A DNA stretch of 13,780 bases. It comes from an uncultured Prevotella sp. (GTDB lineage Bacteria > Bacteroidota > Bacteroidia > Bacteroidales > Bacteroidaceae). The DNA lies in NCBI GenBank assembly GCA_937906495.1, contig CALCVT010000046.1:1-13780 (forward strand), read 5' to 3'. The first letter of the stretch is position 1, and each line of letters begins with the position of its first letter. This document shows positions 1 through 7,945 of this stretch, one piece after another. A program made the position numbers and the translations under genes. The notes beneath the pieces are model-generated. The model was not told the DNA's origin. It saw only the letters and a program-made list of their open reading frames with translations, and ran no database searches.

Positions 1-41
1 GATTTTTCTAAAGCGCCATCTGATTTTTCTAAAGCGCCATC
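1..41 (-). repeat. 21-bp tandem repeat, two near-perfect copies
   Basis: Positions 1-21 and 22-42 are the same 21-base unit, differing only in the last base. In the minus-strand reading frame the units fall at 21-41 and at 1-20 (cut by the window edge), each encoding DGALEKS. A third, diverged unit at 42-62 encodes SGAIELT. The array continues beyond the window, so the copy number is unknown. Confidence 0.85.
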
Positions 42-65
42 CGTTAATTCTATCGCTCCACTCAT
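1..65 (-). CDS. Partial repeat-protein reading frame running off the left edge
   Basis: On the minus strand an open frame runs from ATG at 65-63 to the window edge with no stop. It encodes three 7-residue units of the form x-G-A-(I/L)-E-x-(S/T): SGAIELT, DGALEKS and DGALEKS. The frame also extends upstream of that ATG through a stretch that reads like a lipoprotein leader, NALALSVVAGCS, with the cysteine codon at 71-69. That leader is cut off by TAA at 104-102, immediately after an in-frame ATG at 107-105. Either the protein starts at the inner ATG as a leaderless repeat protein, or this is a lipoprotein gene with a broken signal peptide. No family is recognised, and too little is visible to assign a function. 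No TAnnTTTG box was found just upstream. Confidence is low because only about 21 codons are visible from the ATG. Confidence 0.35.
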   Translation of the reverse strand, partial: MSGAIELTDGALEKSDGALEK

Positions 66-123
66 ACTACATCCAGCTACTACAGACAGTGCTAAAGCGT
101 TTTACATTGCAATTTGCTGGCAT

Positions 124-449
124 TTCTGACTCGCGGCTAAAGATTTACATATTATTAACCTTCGGGTAGACATTTTGGATACATTATCTTGAATTTTCCG
201 CATATAATCAAGTTTCTATCCTTTCTTTATATGTTTTTCCATTCCAACTTCCGCATCATCGAACTGCAAATATCTACTCTAGCCAGTTGCTGAATGAGGG
301 CTCTCCCCCAACCCTTTGAATGCCGCAAATGCGAAGTCAAAAATACCATTCACGGATGTATAAATTAGAGCACTGCGTGTAATTCATTTTACAGTACATA
401 ATCAATCTCAGGCAAACAATGTTTAAAGCAGATGCCAGCCCCCCCAAAA
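124..449. other. Intergenic region without a recognisable gene
   Basis: About 325 bases lie between the interrupted leader on the left and the terminator on the right. I see no open frame with recognisable content, no tRNA, and no clear TAnnTTTG box for the leftward reading frame. A CAAATATC at about 267-274 is one mismatch from the reverse complement of that box. A run of seven C followed by six A (439-451) ends the region and forms the tail of the adjacent terminator. Confidence 0.5.
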
Positions 450-488
450 AAGGCGGCCGTAACTCCCAAATGCAGTTACGGCCGCCTT
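446..488 (-). terminator. Strong intrinsic terminator after the metalloprotease gene
   Basis: A perfect 15-bp inverted repeat (474-488 pairing with 450-464) encloses a 9-nt loop. Read on the minus strand, the GC-rich stem is followed by six T (451-446, overlapping the stem base) and then seven G. It lies 44 nt past the metalloprotease stop codon. No T-tract follows the stem on the plus strand, so it is directional for leftward transcription. It probably ends the whole leftward cluster and separates it from the reading frame at the window edge. Confidence 0.9.
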
Positions 489-532
489 AACAAGCAGATA
501 TGTCTGTTTGAAGTTCCTATAATACCATCACA

Positions 533-2863
533 CTACTTAATTGCCAACGCGCGATTGATTAAATCGGCAAGTGCAGCAAAATGGGGCTGCGAATCGGTAG
601 CATTGCACTGACGCTGCAAAAGGCGAAGTTGAGCCAAGACTTCGGGATAAGCCTTTCCCCGCTTCTGCTGTTGGAAGTAAACAATCAGCGACTGTACAGC
701 CACGCGCTGCATCTCACTACGATAAACCGAAGGTTTGGTTCCCGACTTAGCCTCAGCAAAAAGATTTTGCAACAGCGCCGGCAGATACTCCTCTACCGGA
801 TAAGTAGTAGTCAAGCGATTAAGCACCCTTGCTGAAAGCATGTTGGCCAACACCCGCTCGCCCACACGGCAAAGTGCTCCTTGAGCATCGGGCAACAGGC
901 GGTTCATGTAAGCTTGATTGCGCAACCATTGTGGCTCATTCAGAATATGGCGTTCCAAGAATTTATAAGCATCTAACTGTTTTTGCTTAGGTTCGTCTGT
1001 ATATATAGAACCAGCCTCATCAACCGTTTTGTAATCATAGTACACACCCCCCACATTGGCAAGCACATGGAAGCAATAGCGCAAGAACTGTCCGGACACT
1101 TGATTGTACATAGACAAGAGGTTACTGCCGTAGATATCACCGCTCTGATAGGTCCACTCGGGTAGTTCTCGCAATGTACGCTTCAGGTTGAGAATACCAT
1201 ATTCACTGGCTTTTACAGCATCATCGCCCAAGTCCTCTGTCTGGCAACGGGCATCGTTTGTACGGTTTGTTTCGCCATCGCCAAACCACAGGCGCCTACT
1301 CGAGGCTAAACGCTGGGTTGTCAGTTTTTCGAGTTCCCAATGATCGCTCACATCATCGTACGCATTCCACATAGGCTTATACCCCCACTCTATGGCCCAC
1401 TCATCGTAGTCGTTGATTCGCGGAAAGATGCCAGCACGCGAAATGCTGTCTTCAGGCTGTGCTACATAATTGAATCGGGCATAGTCCATAATACTGGGGG
1501 TATGACCATACGTTTCGACAAAATGTTTGGAACGCAAACTGTCAACCGGAACGGTTGACGAAGCACCGAAATTATGACGGAGTCCGAGCGTATGTCCAAC
1601 CTCGTGCGAAGATACAAAACGGATGAGCTGCCCCATGAGTTCATCGTCGAACTTCATTTTCTGTGCAGCCTCGTCAATGGTACCGGCTTGTACCATATAC
1701 CAATCGTGCACCAGTGTCATTACATTATGATACCAACAGATATGACTCTCCAGTATCTCGCCCGAACGCGGATCGTGCACTTGCGGACCATAGGCATTCT
1801 CCAAAGGCGATGCCAAGTAACGAATGCAAGAGTAACGGGCATCTTCCATCGACATGGTCGAATCGTTTTCGGGCCATTCCTTACCAATAATAGCCTGCTT
1901 GAAGCCAGCTTTTTCAAAAGCTTTCTGCCAGTCGTTCACCCCTTGTATGAGGTACGGGCGCCACTTTTTGGGTGTGGCAGGGTCTATATAATAAACGATA
2001 GGCTTTTTAGGCTCAACCAGTTCGCCTCGTTTCATTTTCTCGGCATCGGCACTGTCTTTAGGTTCTAGGCGCCAGCGCGTGATAAAGCGTTTGGGCTCTA
2101 CACGCTGCTGAGCATCGGAGAAATAGACAAAGCTATCGGTAAAATAACCTACGCGCGGGTCGAACAAGCGGCGCTGCATAGGCACATCGGGCAAGAGCAA
2201 AAAAGATACGTTGAGTCCTAAAGTTACCTTGCCTGTATAAGTAGCAGCATAACTGCCACGCTGTGCAGTCATCCAAGTTTTAACCGTACGCACCTCTGTG
2301 TTAAGCGGAAATGTCTTGATACTCTCTATGTAGGAACTACCTGGAAGCAAAGCCTGCAAGCCCAAGGTACGCTTGTAGAGAGGGTCGACACCGATGGCCG
2401 GATTATCCTCATTAAAGAGCGCCGTAACATTGACTTTATATAATTTGTGCTGATGGCTCTCAATTTTGAGCGAGGCTATAATAGGGTCTTCATTACTGAT
2501 GAGAATGGCACGGTTAATAGCATCGACCGAGTCGGCAGCATTAACCAATAGCCTTGAACGCAGCAACAAACGGTTATCAGGAGCTTTCTCAAAATAAACG
2601 GTTTGCTGATTAGCCAATTCACCCCCATACTTACCGGTACCGGCCGGAGTAGCCGTATAACGCACGGTGACGAGCATTTCGCGCCCTATCAAGGAATCAG
2701 GAATACTAAAAAACCAATCGGCACCGCTTTTTGTTACACTAAAGAGTCCTTTCCGGACTAAAGCCTCAGCTGCCGGCTTGGCTGTCGGGGCAGCTTTTTT
2801 ACGTGCATTTGCCGGCAAGGCTAACGTACTGCACAATAAGAAGTAAGTAACAATTCGTTTCAT
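533..2863 (-). CDS. Secreted zinc-dependent metalloprotease (metzincin, DUF5117/DUF5118 family)
   Basis: This 776-residue protein has a signal peptide (about 1-20, ending LPANA) followed by a basic, Ala-rich linker. The order matches the large Bacteroidota metzincins: a short DUF5118-like region (about 34-80), a DUF5117-like region (about 85-285), then the catalytic domain. The zinc site is HEVGHTLGLRH, with H420, E421, H424 and H430 visible, and SIMDY (457-461) supplies the Met-turn methionine 459. All catalytic residues are present and the length is typical, so it should be active. The signal peptide is not a lipoprotein type, so the product is probably periplasmic or exported; its substrate is unknown. 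It is the last gene of the leftward cluster, 80 nt after the preceding gene, and is followed by an intrinsic terminator. No own promoter is evident. Confidence 0.93.
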   Translation of the reverse strand: MKRIVTYFLLCSTLALPANARKKAAPTAKPAAEALVRKGLFSVTKSGADWFFSIPDSLIGREMLVTVRYTATPAGTGKYGGELANQQTVYFEKAPDNRLLLRSRLLVNAADSVDAINRAILISNEDPIIASLKIESHQHKLYKVNVTALFNEDNPAIGVDPLYKRTLGLQALLPGSSYIESIKTFPLNTEVRTVKTWMTAQRGSYAATYTGKVTLGLNVSFLLLPDVPMQRRLFDPRVGYFTDSFVYFSDAQQRVEPKRFITRWRLEPKDSADAEKMKRGELVEPKKPIVYYIDPATPKKWRPYLIQGVNDWQKAFEKAGFKQAIIGKEWPENDSTMSMEDARYSCIRYLASPLENAYGPQVHDPRSGEILESHICWYHNVMTLVHDWYMVQAGTIDEAAQKMKFDDELMGQLIRFVSSHEVGHTLGLRHNFGASSTVPVDSLRSKHFVETYGHTPSIMDYARFNYVAQPEDSISRAGIFPRINDYDEWAIEWGYKPMWNAYDDVSDHWELEKLTTQRLASSRRLWFGDGETNRTNDARCQTEDLGDDAVKASEYGILNLKRTLRELPEWTYQSGDIYGSNLLSMYNQVSGQFLRYCFHVLANVGGVYYDYKTVDEAGSIYTDEPKQKQLDAYKFLERHILNEPQWLRNQAYMNRLLPDAQGALCRVGERVLANMLSARVLNRLTTTYPVEEYLPALLQNLFAEAKSGTKPSVYRSEMQRVAVQSLIVYFQQQKRGKAYPEVLAQLRLLQRQCNATDSQPHFAALADLINRALAIK

Positions 2864-2943
2864 AGGATAGTAATGGGTTAGGCTTCGTTACACATAAGGC
2901 GGCAAGGCTACTTCATTTACGTCCGGCAGTTACCGCCTTACAG

Positions 2944-3642
2944 TTACGACTGTAGGATTTTAAAAAAATATTCGGCGCCCTGGTCAAGCCGACTCAATTC
3001 GTAAGGTTCAAGTTGAAGCGAGAAACGCCCGGGAATATCCTGTAAGTCGAAATACTGACGGATAATGCTGGTCATATTGAACGAGAGGGAATCGGCCTTG
3101 CGTAACAACAGCGAGGCATAGGCGTGAAGCAACTGGCGGTCGGACTCAGCCGTTTTAAGCAAACAAAACAACTGATAGTAGGCTGTAGGTGTTCCTGCAC
3201 GTACCAAGTGGGGGGCTGCCTGCTCAAGTTGATTCTGACAAAACACGCGTACCAGCAACTGCATATCGACCGGATCGGAAACTTCGGGCAACAGGCGCTC
3301 TAGCGTTTTGCGCACATCAATGGGAGTTGCCTGCGATGCAAATTCCGCAAGAACCCCTTCGTCAAGCCGCAAACTTTGAGCCCGGTAAAGTTTAACTGCT
3401 GCCTTTAGAAACAGCCCAAGGTAAACTTTGGAACGCGGGGGAACCAAATACATAAAAAAGTGCCAGTATTGCTCCGACTCGATACCGGGCAGTATGTCTT
3501 CGGCTAGTTGATAACAAGCCGTCCGGAACTCGGCCACCGACAATGAACGAAGCAATGCATCGAGCCCCTCGGCACTTCCAGCCTGAACCTGTGCCAAGAG
3601 GCGCGACTTGAGTATTGGATTGTACTTGTGTGTGGTTACCAT
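2944..3642 (-). CDS. Hypothetical protein, mostly alpha-helical, downstream of rlmD
   Basis: I do not recognise a family for this 232-residue protein. It has no signal peptide or membrane segment and is rich in Leu, Ala, Gln and Arg, with many amphipathic stretches. That suggests a soluble all-helical fold, perhaps a helical repeat, though this is only an impression from composition. It is a real gene: the frame is long and complete, it begins 33 nt after the rlmD stop on the same strand, and it sits 80 nt before the metalloprotease gene. An association with translation or rRNA modification would be only a guess from position. The start at 3642 is the first Met and fits the spacing. Confidence 0.82.
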   Translation of the reverse strand: MVTTHKYNPILKSRLLAQVQAGSAEGLDALLRSLSVAEFRTACYQLAEDILPGIESEQYWHFFMYLVPPRSKVYLGLFLKAAVKLYRAQSLRLDEGVLAEFASQATPIDVRKTLERLLPEVSDPVDMQLLVRVFCQNQLEQAAPHLVRAGTPTAYYQLFCLLKTAESDRQLLHAYASLLLRKADSLSFNMTSIIRQYFDLQDIPGRFSLQLEPYELSRLDQGAEYFFKILQS

Positions 3643-3675
3643 AGCATGCGCACCTAAGATGAAACATGTTGGCGG

Positions 3676-5094
3676 TTAACGACGCTCAAGCAAAACAACG
3701 TTTTCGACGTGGTGGGTTTGCGGGAACATGTCGACCGGTTGCACGGCTTTTACGCGGTATGCGACATCGAGCAACTGGAGGTCGCGGGCCTGAGTTGCAG
3801 GGTTGCAACTTACATAAACAATGCGTTGCGGTGCAGCAAACAAAATGGTATCGACCACATCGGTGTGCATGCCGGCACGGGGAGGGTCGGTAATAATAAC
3901 ATCGGGACGGCCATGACGGTCAATAAACTCACGGTTAAGGATGTCCTTCATATCACCGGCATAGAAGAGCGTGTTGTCAAGGCCATTGATACGAGCATTT
4001 TCGCGGGCATCATCAATGGCTTCGGGCACATATTCAATACCTATGACCTGACGGGCTTGATGTGCCACAAAGTTGGCTATGGTTCCGGTACCGGTATAAA
4101 GGTCGTAAACCAACTCTGTGCCTGAAAGGCCGGCAAAGTTGCGAGCTACCTTGTACAACTCATAGGCTTGCTCTGTATTGGTTTGATAAAAACTCTTTGG
4201 GCCGACCTTAAAGCGGAGTCCCTCCATGGTTTCGTAAATAAAGTCGGTGCCGCTATAGGTATGCACATCGAGATCGCCGATAGTGTCGTTACACTTGAGG
4301 TTGTTGACCCACAGGAGCGATGATACCTCAGGGAAAGCGGTATGTACATAAGCCAACACTTGCTCAGCCTGCTGTTGCTCCTCGTCAGTACGGATGCAGA
4401 ACTGTATGAGCAGCATAATCTCGCCCGTAGCCGAGGTACGTATCATCATGTTGCGAAGCAAACCATGCTGGGCACGCAAATCATAGAACGACAGGCCCTG
4501 AGCAATGGCAAACTCGCGAATGCCATTGCGCAAACGGTTGTTGATATCGTCCATCAGGTGGCACACATTGATGTCAAGAATCTTATCGAATGCGCCTGGA
4601 ATATGAAAACCTACAGCATCCATCACCTCAAACTTAACGCCCGAGGCAATATCCTCTTGAGTAAGCCACTTTTTATTTGAAAAGCCAAACTCCAGTTTGT
4701 TACGGTAGCACGAAGTGTGCTTGCTGCCCAAAATGGGCATTACTTCAGGAAGTTCGACCTTGCCTATACGCGTCAGGTTATCGACTACCTGCTTCTGCTT
4801 GTAAAACAACTGCTCCTCGTAGGGAAGGCACTGCCATTTGCAACCGCCACACACGCCAAAATGCGGGCAAAAAGGCTCGCTGCGCTTTTCGGAATAATGA
4901 TGAAACTTTACTACTTCAGCTTCGGCATAACTATGCTTTTTACGACGAACCTGAAGGTCGACCACATCGCCGGGAACGGCATAAGGTACAAAAACTACCA
5001 GATTGTCAACTTTAGCTATTGCTTTGCCTTCGGCAGCAACATCGGTTATGGTAATTTTCTCAAGTAAGGGGAGAGGCTTTTTTTTACGGGCCAT
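3676..5094 (-). CDS. rlmD: 23S rRNA (uracil-C5)-methyltransferase, RlmD/RumA family
   Basis: This 472-residue protein transfers methyl from S-adenosylmethionine to C5 of a uracil in 23S rRNA (U1939 in E. coli RlmD). A TRAM-type RNA-binding domain occupies about 8-66. The iron-sulfur ligands of the family are visible as C76, C82 and C85 (CPHFGVCGGC), with C178 as the likely fourth. The Rossmann methyltransferase domain has the SAM-binding DLYTGTGT (331-338), TDPPRAG (402-408), the nucleophile C430 in SCNPAT and the general base E464 in HVEN. The length fits the family. RlmD and the dual-specific RlmCD subfamily cannot be told apart by eye, so the exact target uridine is inferred. The gene starts 34 nt after the mutY stop and belongs to the leftward cluster. 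Confidence 0.93.
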   Translation of the reverse strand: MARKKKPLPLLEKITITDVAAEGKAIAKVDNLVVFVPYAVPGDVVDLQVRRKKHSYAEAEVVKFHHYSEKRSEPFCPHFGVCGGCKWQCLPYEEQLFYKQKQVVDNLTRIGKVELPEVMPILGSKHTSCYRNKLEFGFSNKKWLTQEDIASGVKFEVMDAVGFHIPGAFDKILDINVCHLMDDINNRLRNGIREFAIAQGLSFYDLRAQHGLLRNMMIRTSATGEIMLLIQFCIRTDEEQQQAEQVLAYVHTAFPEVSSLLWVNNLKCNDTIGDLDVHTYSGTDFIYETMEGLRFKVGPKSFYQTNTEQAYELYKVARNFAGLSGTELVYDLYTGTGTIANFVAHQARQVIGIEYVPEAIDDARENARINGLDNTLFYAGDMKDILNREFIDRHGRPDVIITDPPRAGMHTDVVDTILFAAPQRIVYVSCNPATQARDLQLLDVAYRVKAVQPVDMFPQTHHVENVVLLERR

Positions 5095-5128
5095 ATTCGG
5101 AAGTAGTTAGTTTTTATAATAAGTAATG

Positions 5129-6163
5129 TTAGAATTTGCTCCAATTAAAACGCATGAGCAACTGCGGACGGGCATAATTGTCGAGTTGGTCAAAGGGAAC
5201 CTGCTGATAGTCATCTGGTATTGACACTGGGACATCAAACTTTAGCTCATAGGCATCTGTCCATAGAATACGGTGACTCAACACATGCTTCACCCCCTCG
5301 GCCAAACAAGACCAGGTTCCTTGGGTACCAATTAGTTTAATAAAAGGATGTTCGAGTATCTCGGCAAAGGAAGGTCGATGCTCAAACTCAAGCAATGGAT
5401 ACTCGTAAAGCCCTTGCCAAATATCACCGCCCTTACGACGACGGAGCCACACTCCGCCAGGGGTAGATACACGGACATAGACAAAATAACGGGGAATTAC
5501 CTTGGTACGGTGCGCCTTAACTGGAAGTTCACCAACCATCTGGCAACGAAAAGCCTCGCATCCTGCCTGCAATGGACAATCCTCGCAACAAGGCGATTGG
5601 GGCACACACTGCAAAGCTCCAAAGTCCATAAGAGCCTGATTGTAGTCGGCACTGCGCACTGCAGGAAGCAAGCGCTGAGCCAAAGCGGCAAACTGTTTTT
5701 TTCCAGAGGTTGTATCGATGGGTTCGACAATACCCCAATACCTACTAAGCACACGATAGACGTTACCATCAACTACTGCACAAGGCAATCCGTAAGCAAA
5801 TGAGCAGATGGCTGCTGCTGTATAATCGCCCACCCCCTTGAGGGCACGTACACCGGCATATTCGGTTGGAAACTGTCCGGCCTCAACAATCTGACGGGCA
5901 GCTGCATGCAGATTGCGCGCACGGCTGTAATAACCCAGCCCCTGCCAAAGGCGTAAAACCTCATCTTCTGAGGCTTCGGCCAATTGTTCAACACTTGGAA
6001 AAGCCTCGATAAAACGCAGATAGTAGGCATATCCCTGCTCAACCCTTGTTTGCTGCAAAATAATCTCCGACACCCAAATACGATAGGGGTCGGAGACATT
6101 GCGCCATGGCAAGTCACGACGATGCTCATCGTACCAAGCCAGTATGATTTGCGTAAAAGACAT
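5129..6163 (-). CDS. mutY: A/G-specific adenine DNA glycosylase MutY
   Basis: This 344-residue base-excision repair enzyme removes adenine mispaired with 8-oxoguanine. The catalytic residues align with E. coli MutY: E33 in VSEIILQQT, the helix-hairpin-helix LKGVGDYTAAA (108-118), and D132 and N134 in VDGNVYRVLSR. The [4Fe-4S] ligands are C186, C193, C196 and C202 (C-x6-C-x2-C-x5-C), with an extra cysteine, C192, next to a ligand. The C-terminal NUDIX-like 8-oxoG-recognition domain (about 225-344) is complete and holds HVLSHRIL, the place of the Ser-His recognition loop. The start lies 2 nt from the manC stop, so the two genes are probably translationally coupled. Full length, no damage seen. 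Confidence 0.96.
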   Translation of the reverse strand: MSFTQIILAWYDEHRRDLPWRNVSDPYRIWVSEIILQQTRVEQGYAYYLRFIEAFPSVEQLAEASEDEVLRLWQGLGYYSRARNLHAAARQIVEAGQFPTEYAGVRALKGVGDYTAAAICSFAYGLPCAVVDGNVYRVLSRYWGIVEPIDTTSGKKQFAALAQRLLPAVRSADYNQALMDFGALQCVPQSPCCEDCPLQAGCEAFRCQMVGELPVKAHRTKVIPRYFVYVRVSTPGGVWLRRRKGGDIWQGLYEYPLLEFEHRPSFAEILEHPFIKLIGTQGTWSCLAEGVKHVLSHRILWTDAYELKFDVPVSIPDDYQQVPFDQLDNYARPQLLMRFNWSKF

Positions 6164-6165
6164 AT

Positions 6166-7218
6166 TTAGTGGAAGAGTTTGATGCGCTGCTCCTCTGAAA
6201 GTTTACATATAAGCAACTGACCATTATGCTCAGCTACAACATAGCCATCAAGCCCTTGTACCACGACCCTTTGCTTACCACAAGCATGTACTATGCTGTT
6301 GTAGGTATCGAAAAGATGAATATTCTCGCCAATCGAAACATTTCCGTAAGGGTCTTTAGCATGCTGCTCACGCAAGGAGTTCCATGTTCCCAAATCGCTC
6401 CAGGGAAAGGTTGCGGGGTAGACAAAGATTTCCTCAGCTTTCTCCATGATGGCATAATCGACCGAGATGTCAGGACATTTAGGAAACATCTCGTTAATGC
6501 ATTCTTTCTCTTGGGGCGTATCGTAAACGGGTAATAATTCTTCAAATATCTCAGATATCTCGGGCTGATACACACGGAAGGCGTTAACAACAGTGCTGAC
6601 ATTCCACACAAATATGCCTGAGTTCCAAAGGTAATTGGGCTGCTTGACGTACTCTTGAGCCACATCAAGTGTAGGTTTTTCCTTAAACTCATCAACACGG
6701 AAGATGTTGTTTTTTCGGGAGGAGGAAAAACTTAAGTCGGCCTTGATATAACCATAACCGGTTTCGGGACGCGTGGGCTTCAAGCCCAAGGTTACAATAG
6801 AATCGGTTTCGGAAGCGAACGATACAGCATCGACAATAGCTTCTTGAAAAGCCCGGGTATCGGGTACCATGTGATCTGCCGGCGAGACCACTACATTTGC
6901 CTTAGGATTCCGTTTCTTGATTTTCCAACTTACATAGCAGATACAAGGAGCAGTATTGCGGCGGCAAGGTTCGCAAAGAATATTTTCTGCTGGAATTTCG
7001 GGTAATTGCTCTTTGGCTATATCGCCGTAGGCTTCGGAAGTAACCACCCAAATGTTCTCAGCAGGGACAATACCTTTAAAGCGATCGGCCGTAAGCTGTA
7101 TCAACGTACGACCGCAGTCAAGAATGTCGAGGAACTGCTTGGGAAGTGCTTCGTTGCTGATAGGCCAAAAGCGAGTGCCGGCTCCTCCGGCCAATATAAC
7201 TAGGTAATTATTGTTCAT
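6166..7218 (-). CDS. manC: Mannose-1-phosphate guanylyltransferase (GDP-mannose pyrophosphorylase)
   Basis: This 350-residue cytoplasmic enzyme makes GDP-mannose from mannose-1-phosphate and GTP, a precursor for GDP-fucose and surface glycans. It shows the nucleotidyltransferase signature GGAGTRFWP (11-19) with LPKQF (25-29), EPCRRNTAP (83-91), SPADHM (112-117) with D115 as probable metal ligand, GYGYIK (154-159), WNSGIF (198-203) and FPWSDLGTW (271-279). There is no C-terminal phosphomannose isomerase domain, so this is the short single-function form, usual in Bacteroidota. It is first in the tightly spaced group manC-mutY-rlmD, 123 nt downstream of the DUF1573 gene, a gap that could hold its own promoter. 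A CATATTTG on the minus strand there is one mismatch from TAnnTTTG. Confidence 0.95.
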   Translation of the reverse strand: MNNNYLVILAGGAGTRFWPISNEALPKQFLDILDCGRTLIQLTADRFKGIVPAENIWVVTSEAYGDIAKEQLPEIPAENILCEPCRRNTAPCICYVSWKIKKRNPKANVVVSPADHMVPDTRAFQEAIVDAVSFASETDSIVTLGLKPTRPETGYGYIKADLSFSSSRKNNIFRVDEFKEKPTLDVAQEYVKQPNYLWNSGIFVWNVSTVVNAFRVYQPEISEIFEELLPVYDTPQEKECINEMFPKCPDISVDYAIMEKAEEIFVYPATFPWSDLGTWNSLREQHAKDPYGNVSIGENIHLFDTYNSIVHACGKQRVVVQGLDGYVVAEHNGQLLICKLSEEQRIKLFH

Positions 7219-7341
7219 AGACGTGATAACTAATAGAAAAAAGCAGACGGTTACTCCTCAAAAACAAATATGCCTAGGCAAGAATAGGTCATTGAGAAAG
7301 ATAATACCGATAAGCAACACCCAAAGATGGCTACACTAGCA

Positions 7342-7713
7342 CTAATCGTTCAGCACACCTGTAATATAAATACGCGAAATGGCATTCGAGGCATTCGTGC
7401 GCACGGTAATCGATTTCCGGAAGGGACCCTTATACTGCCCCTTACCGTTATACGAAACCTTAATCTTGCCCTTTTGCCCGGGAGCTATGGGATCTTTAGG
7501 AGGTTGAGGAACGGTGCAACCACAAGAGCCAAAAGCTTGCTGGATAACCAAGGGTTCATTGCCTGTATTAGTGAATTCAAACTCGTAAACTTGTATTTGA
7601 TTCCGGCTGAAAGATCCGAAATCGTGTTTGGATTTATCGAACTTGATTACAGCCTGAGCCATCATCGTGCCGCCCAGCATTACTGCAGTCAGCAGCGAAA
7701 GAAAACGTTTCAT
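7342..7713 (-). CDS. Secreted DUF1573 domain protein
   Basis: This 123-residue protein has a signal peptide (about 1-21, ending TMMAQA) and one DUF1573 domain covering nearly all of the mature part. Typical features are FDFG-like HDFGSF (30-35), FEFTNTGNEPLVI (45-57) and the diagnostic SCGCT with C64 and C66. The domain is an immunoglobulin-like beta sandwich found widely in secreted Bacteroidota proteins; its biochemical role is not established. The protein is probably periplasmic. The gene starts the leftward cluster and is transcribed away from ruvC. A perfect TACATTTG promoter box lies on its strand at 7874-7867, giving an untranslated leader of about 150 nt. Confidence 0.92.
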   Translation of the reverse strand: MKRFLSLLTAVMLGGTMMAQAVIKFDKSKHDFGSFSRNQIQVYEFEFTNTGNEPLVIQQAFGSCGCTVPQPPKDPIAPGQKGKIKVSYNGKGQYKGPFRKSITVRTNASNAISRIYITGVLND

Positions 7714-7755
7714 CGCAGTATATCTTTTAATTCGTATTCTGTTTTATGACTTGAC

Positions 7756-7856
7756 TAGGCGGATGGCCAAAAGCCTGATATAGGATGTAAGACTACAGGA
7801 GCAAGCCCCTCTTTAGCAGTGTAATACTGCCGTTTTCTTGACAAAATCGCCGCCTA
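7756..7856 (-). ncRNA. Possible structured RNA leader of the DUF1573 gene
   Basis: On the minus strand, just downstream of the predicted transcription start, a 7-bp closing stem can form between 7856-7850 (TAGGCGG) and 7762-7756 (CCGCCTA). Inside it lie three small hairpins: 7830-7826 with 7820-7816 (5 bp), 7810-7806 with 7801-7797 (5 bp including one G-U) and 7775-7772 with 7768-7765 (4 bp including one U-G). The wobble pairs form only on the minus strand, which favours that orientation. No known riboswitch class is recognised and the stems are short, so this may be chance. Confidence 0.25.
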
Positions 7857-7866
7857 TGTATCGCTG

Positions 7867-7874
7867 CAAATGTA
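7867..7874 (-). promoter_or_regulatory. Bacteroidota -7 box (TACATTTG) for the DUF1573 gene
   Basis: Read on the minus strand this is TACATTTG, a perfect match to the Bacteroidota -7 consensus TAnnTTTG. No TTTG is found at the expected -33 spacing. Transcription would start near 7862-7860, about 150 nt before the DUF1573 start codon. The box lies within an 11-bp stretch repeated in inverted orientation at 7938-7948, in front of ruvC. Confidence 0.55.
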
Positions 7875-7937
7875 CAAGTTAATATCCGAATAATAAAATT
7901 TTGCAGAAATAAATGCGGAATTTTGCGTGCGATTGCC

Positions 7938-7945
7938 TACATTTG
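7938..7945 (+). promoter_or_regulatory. Bacteroidota -7 box (TACATTTG) at the ruvC start
   Basis: TACATTTG is a perfect TAnnTTTG match and ends 4 nt before the ruvC ATG at 7950. If used, transcription would begin at or within a few bases of the start codon, giving a leaderless or nearly leaderless mRNA. A TTTG at 7922-7925 is only 12 nt upstream, too close for the usual 19-21 nt spacing of the -33 element. Confidence 0.6.

Noticed and set aside
294..368. Short plus-strand ORF of 24 codons with a Cys-x2-Cys and His-Gly-Cys pattern
   Set aside because: Very short, no promoter box, no neighbours on its strand, and the cysteine pattern is easily produced by chance.
1574..2068. Plus-strand open frame of 164 codons opposite the metalloprotease gene
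   Set aside because: It is the antisense shadow of a well-supported gene and shows no recognisable protein features.
2895..2954. Inverted repeats between the metalloprotease and the 232-residue protein genes (8-bp arms 30 nt apart, and a 6-bp hairpin across the stop codon)
   Set aside because: Stems are short, loops are long or overlap the stop codon, and no T-tract follows, so neither supports a terminator.
7271..7280. Perfect 10-bp palindrome TGCCTAGGCA between the DUF1573 gene and manC
   Set aside because: It has no spacer to form a hairpin and occurs once, so an operator role cannot be supported.
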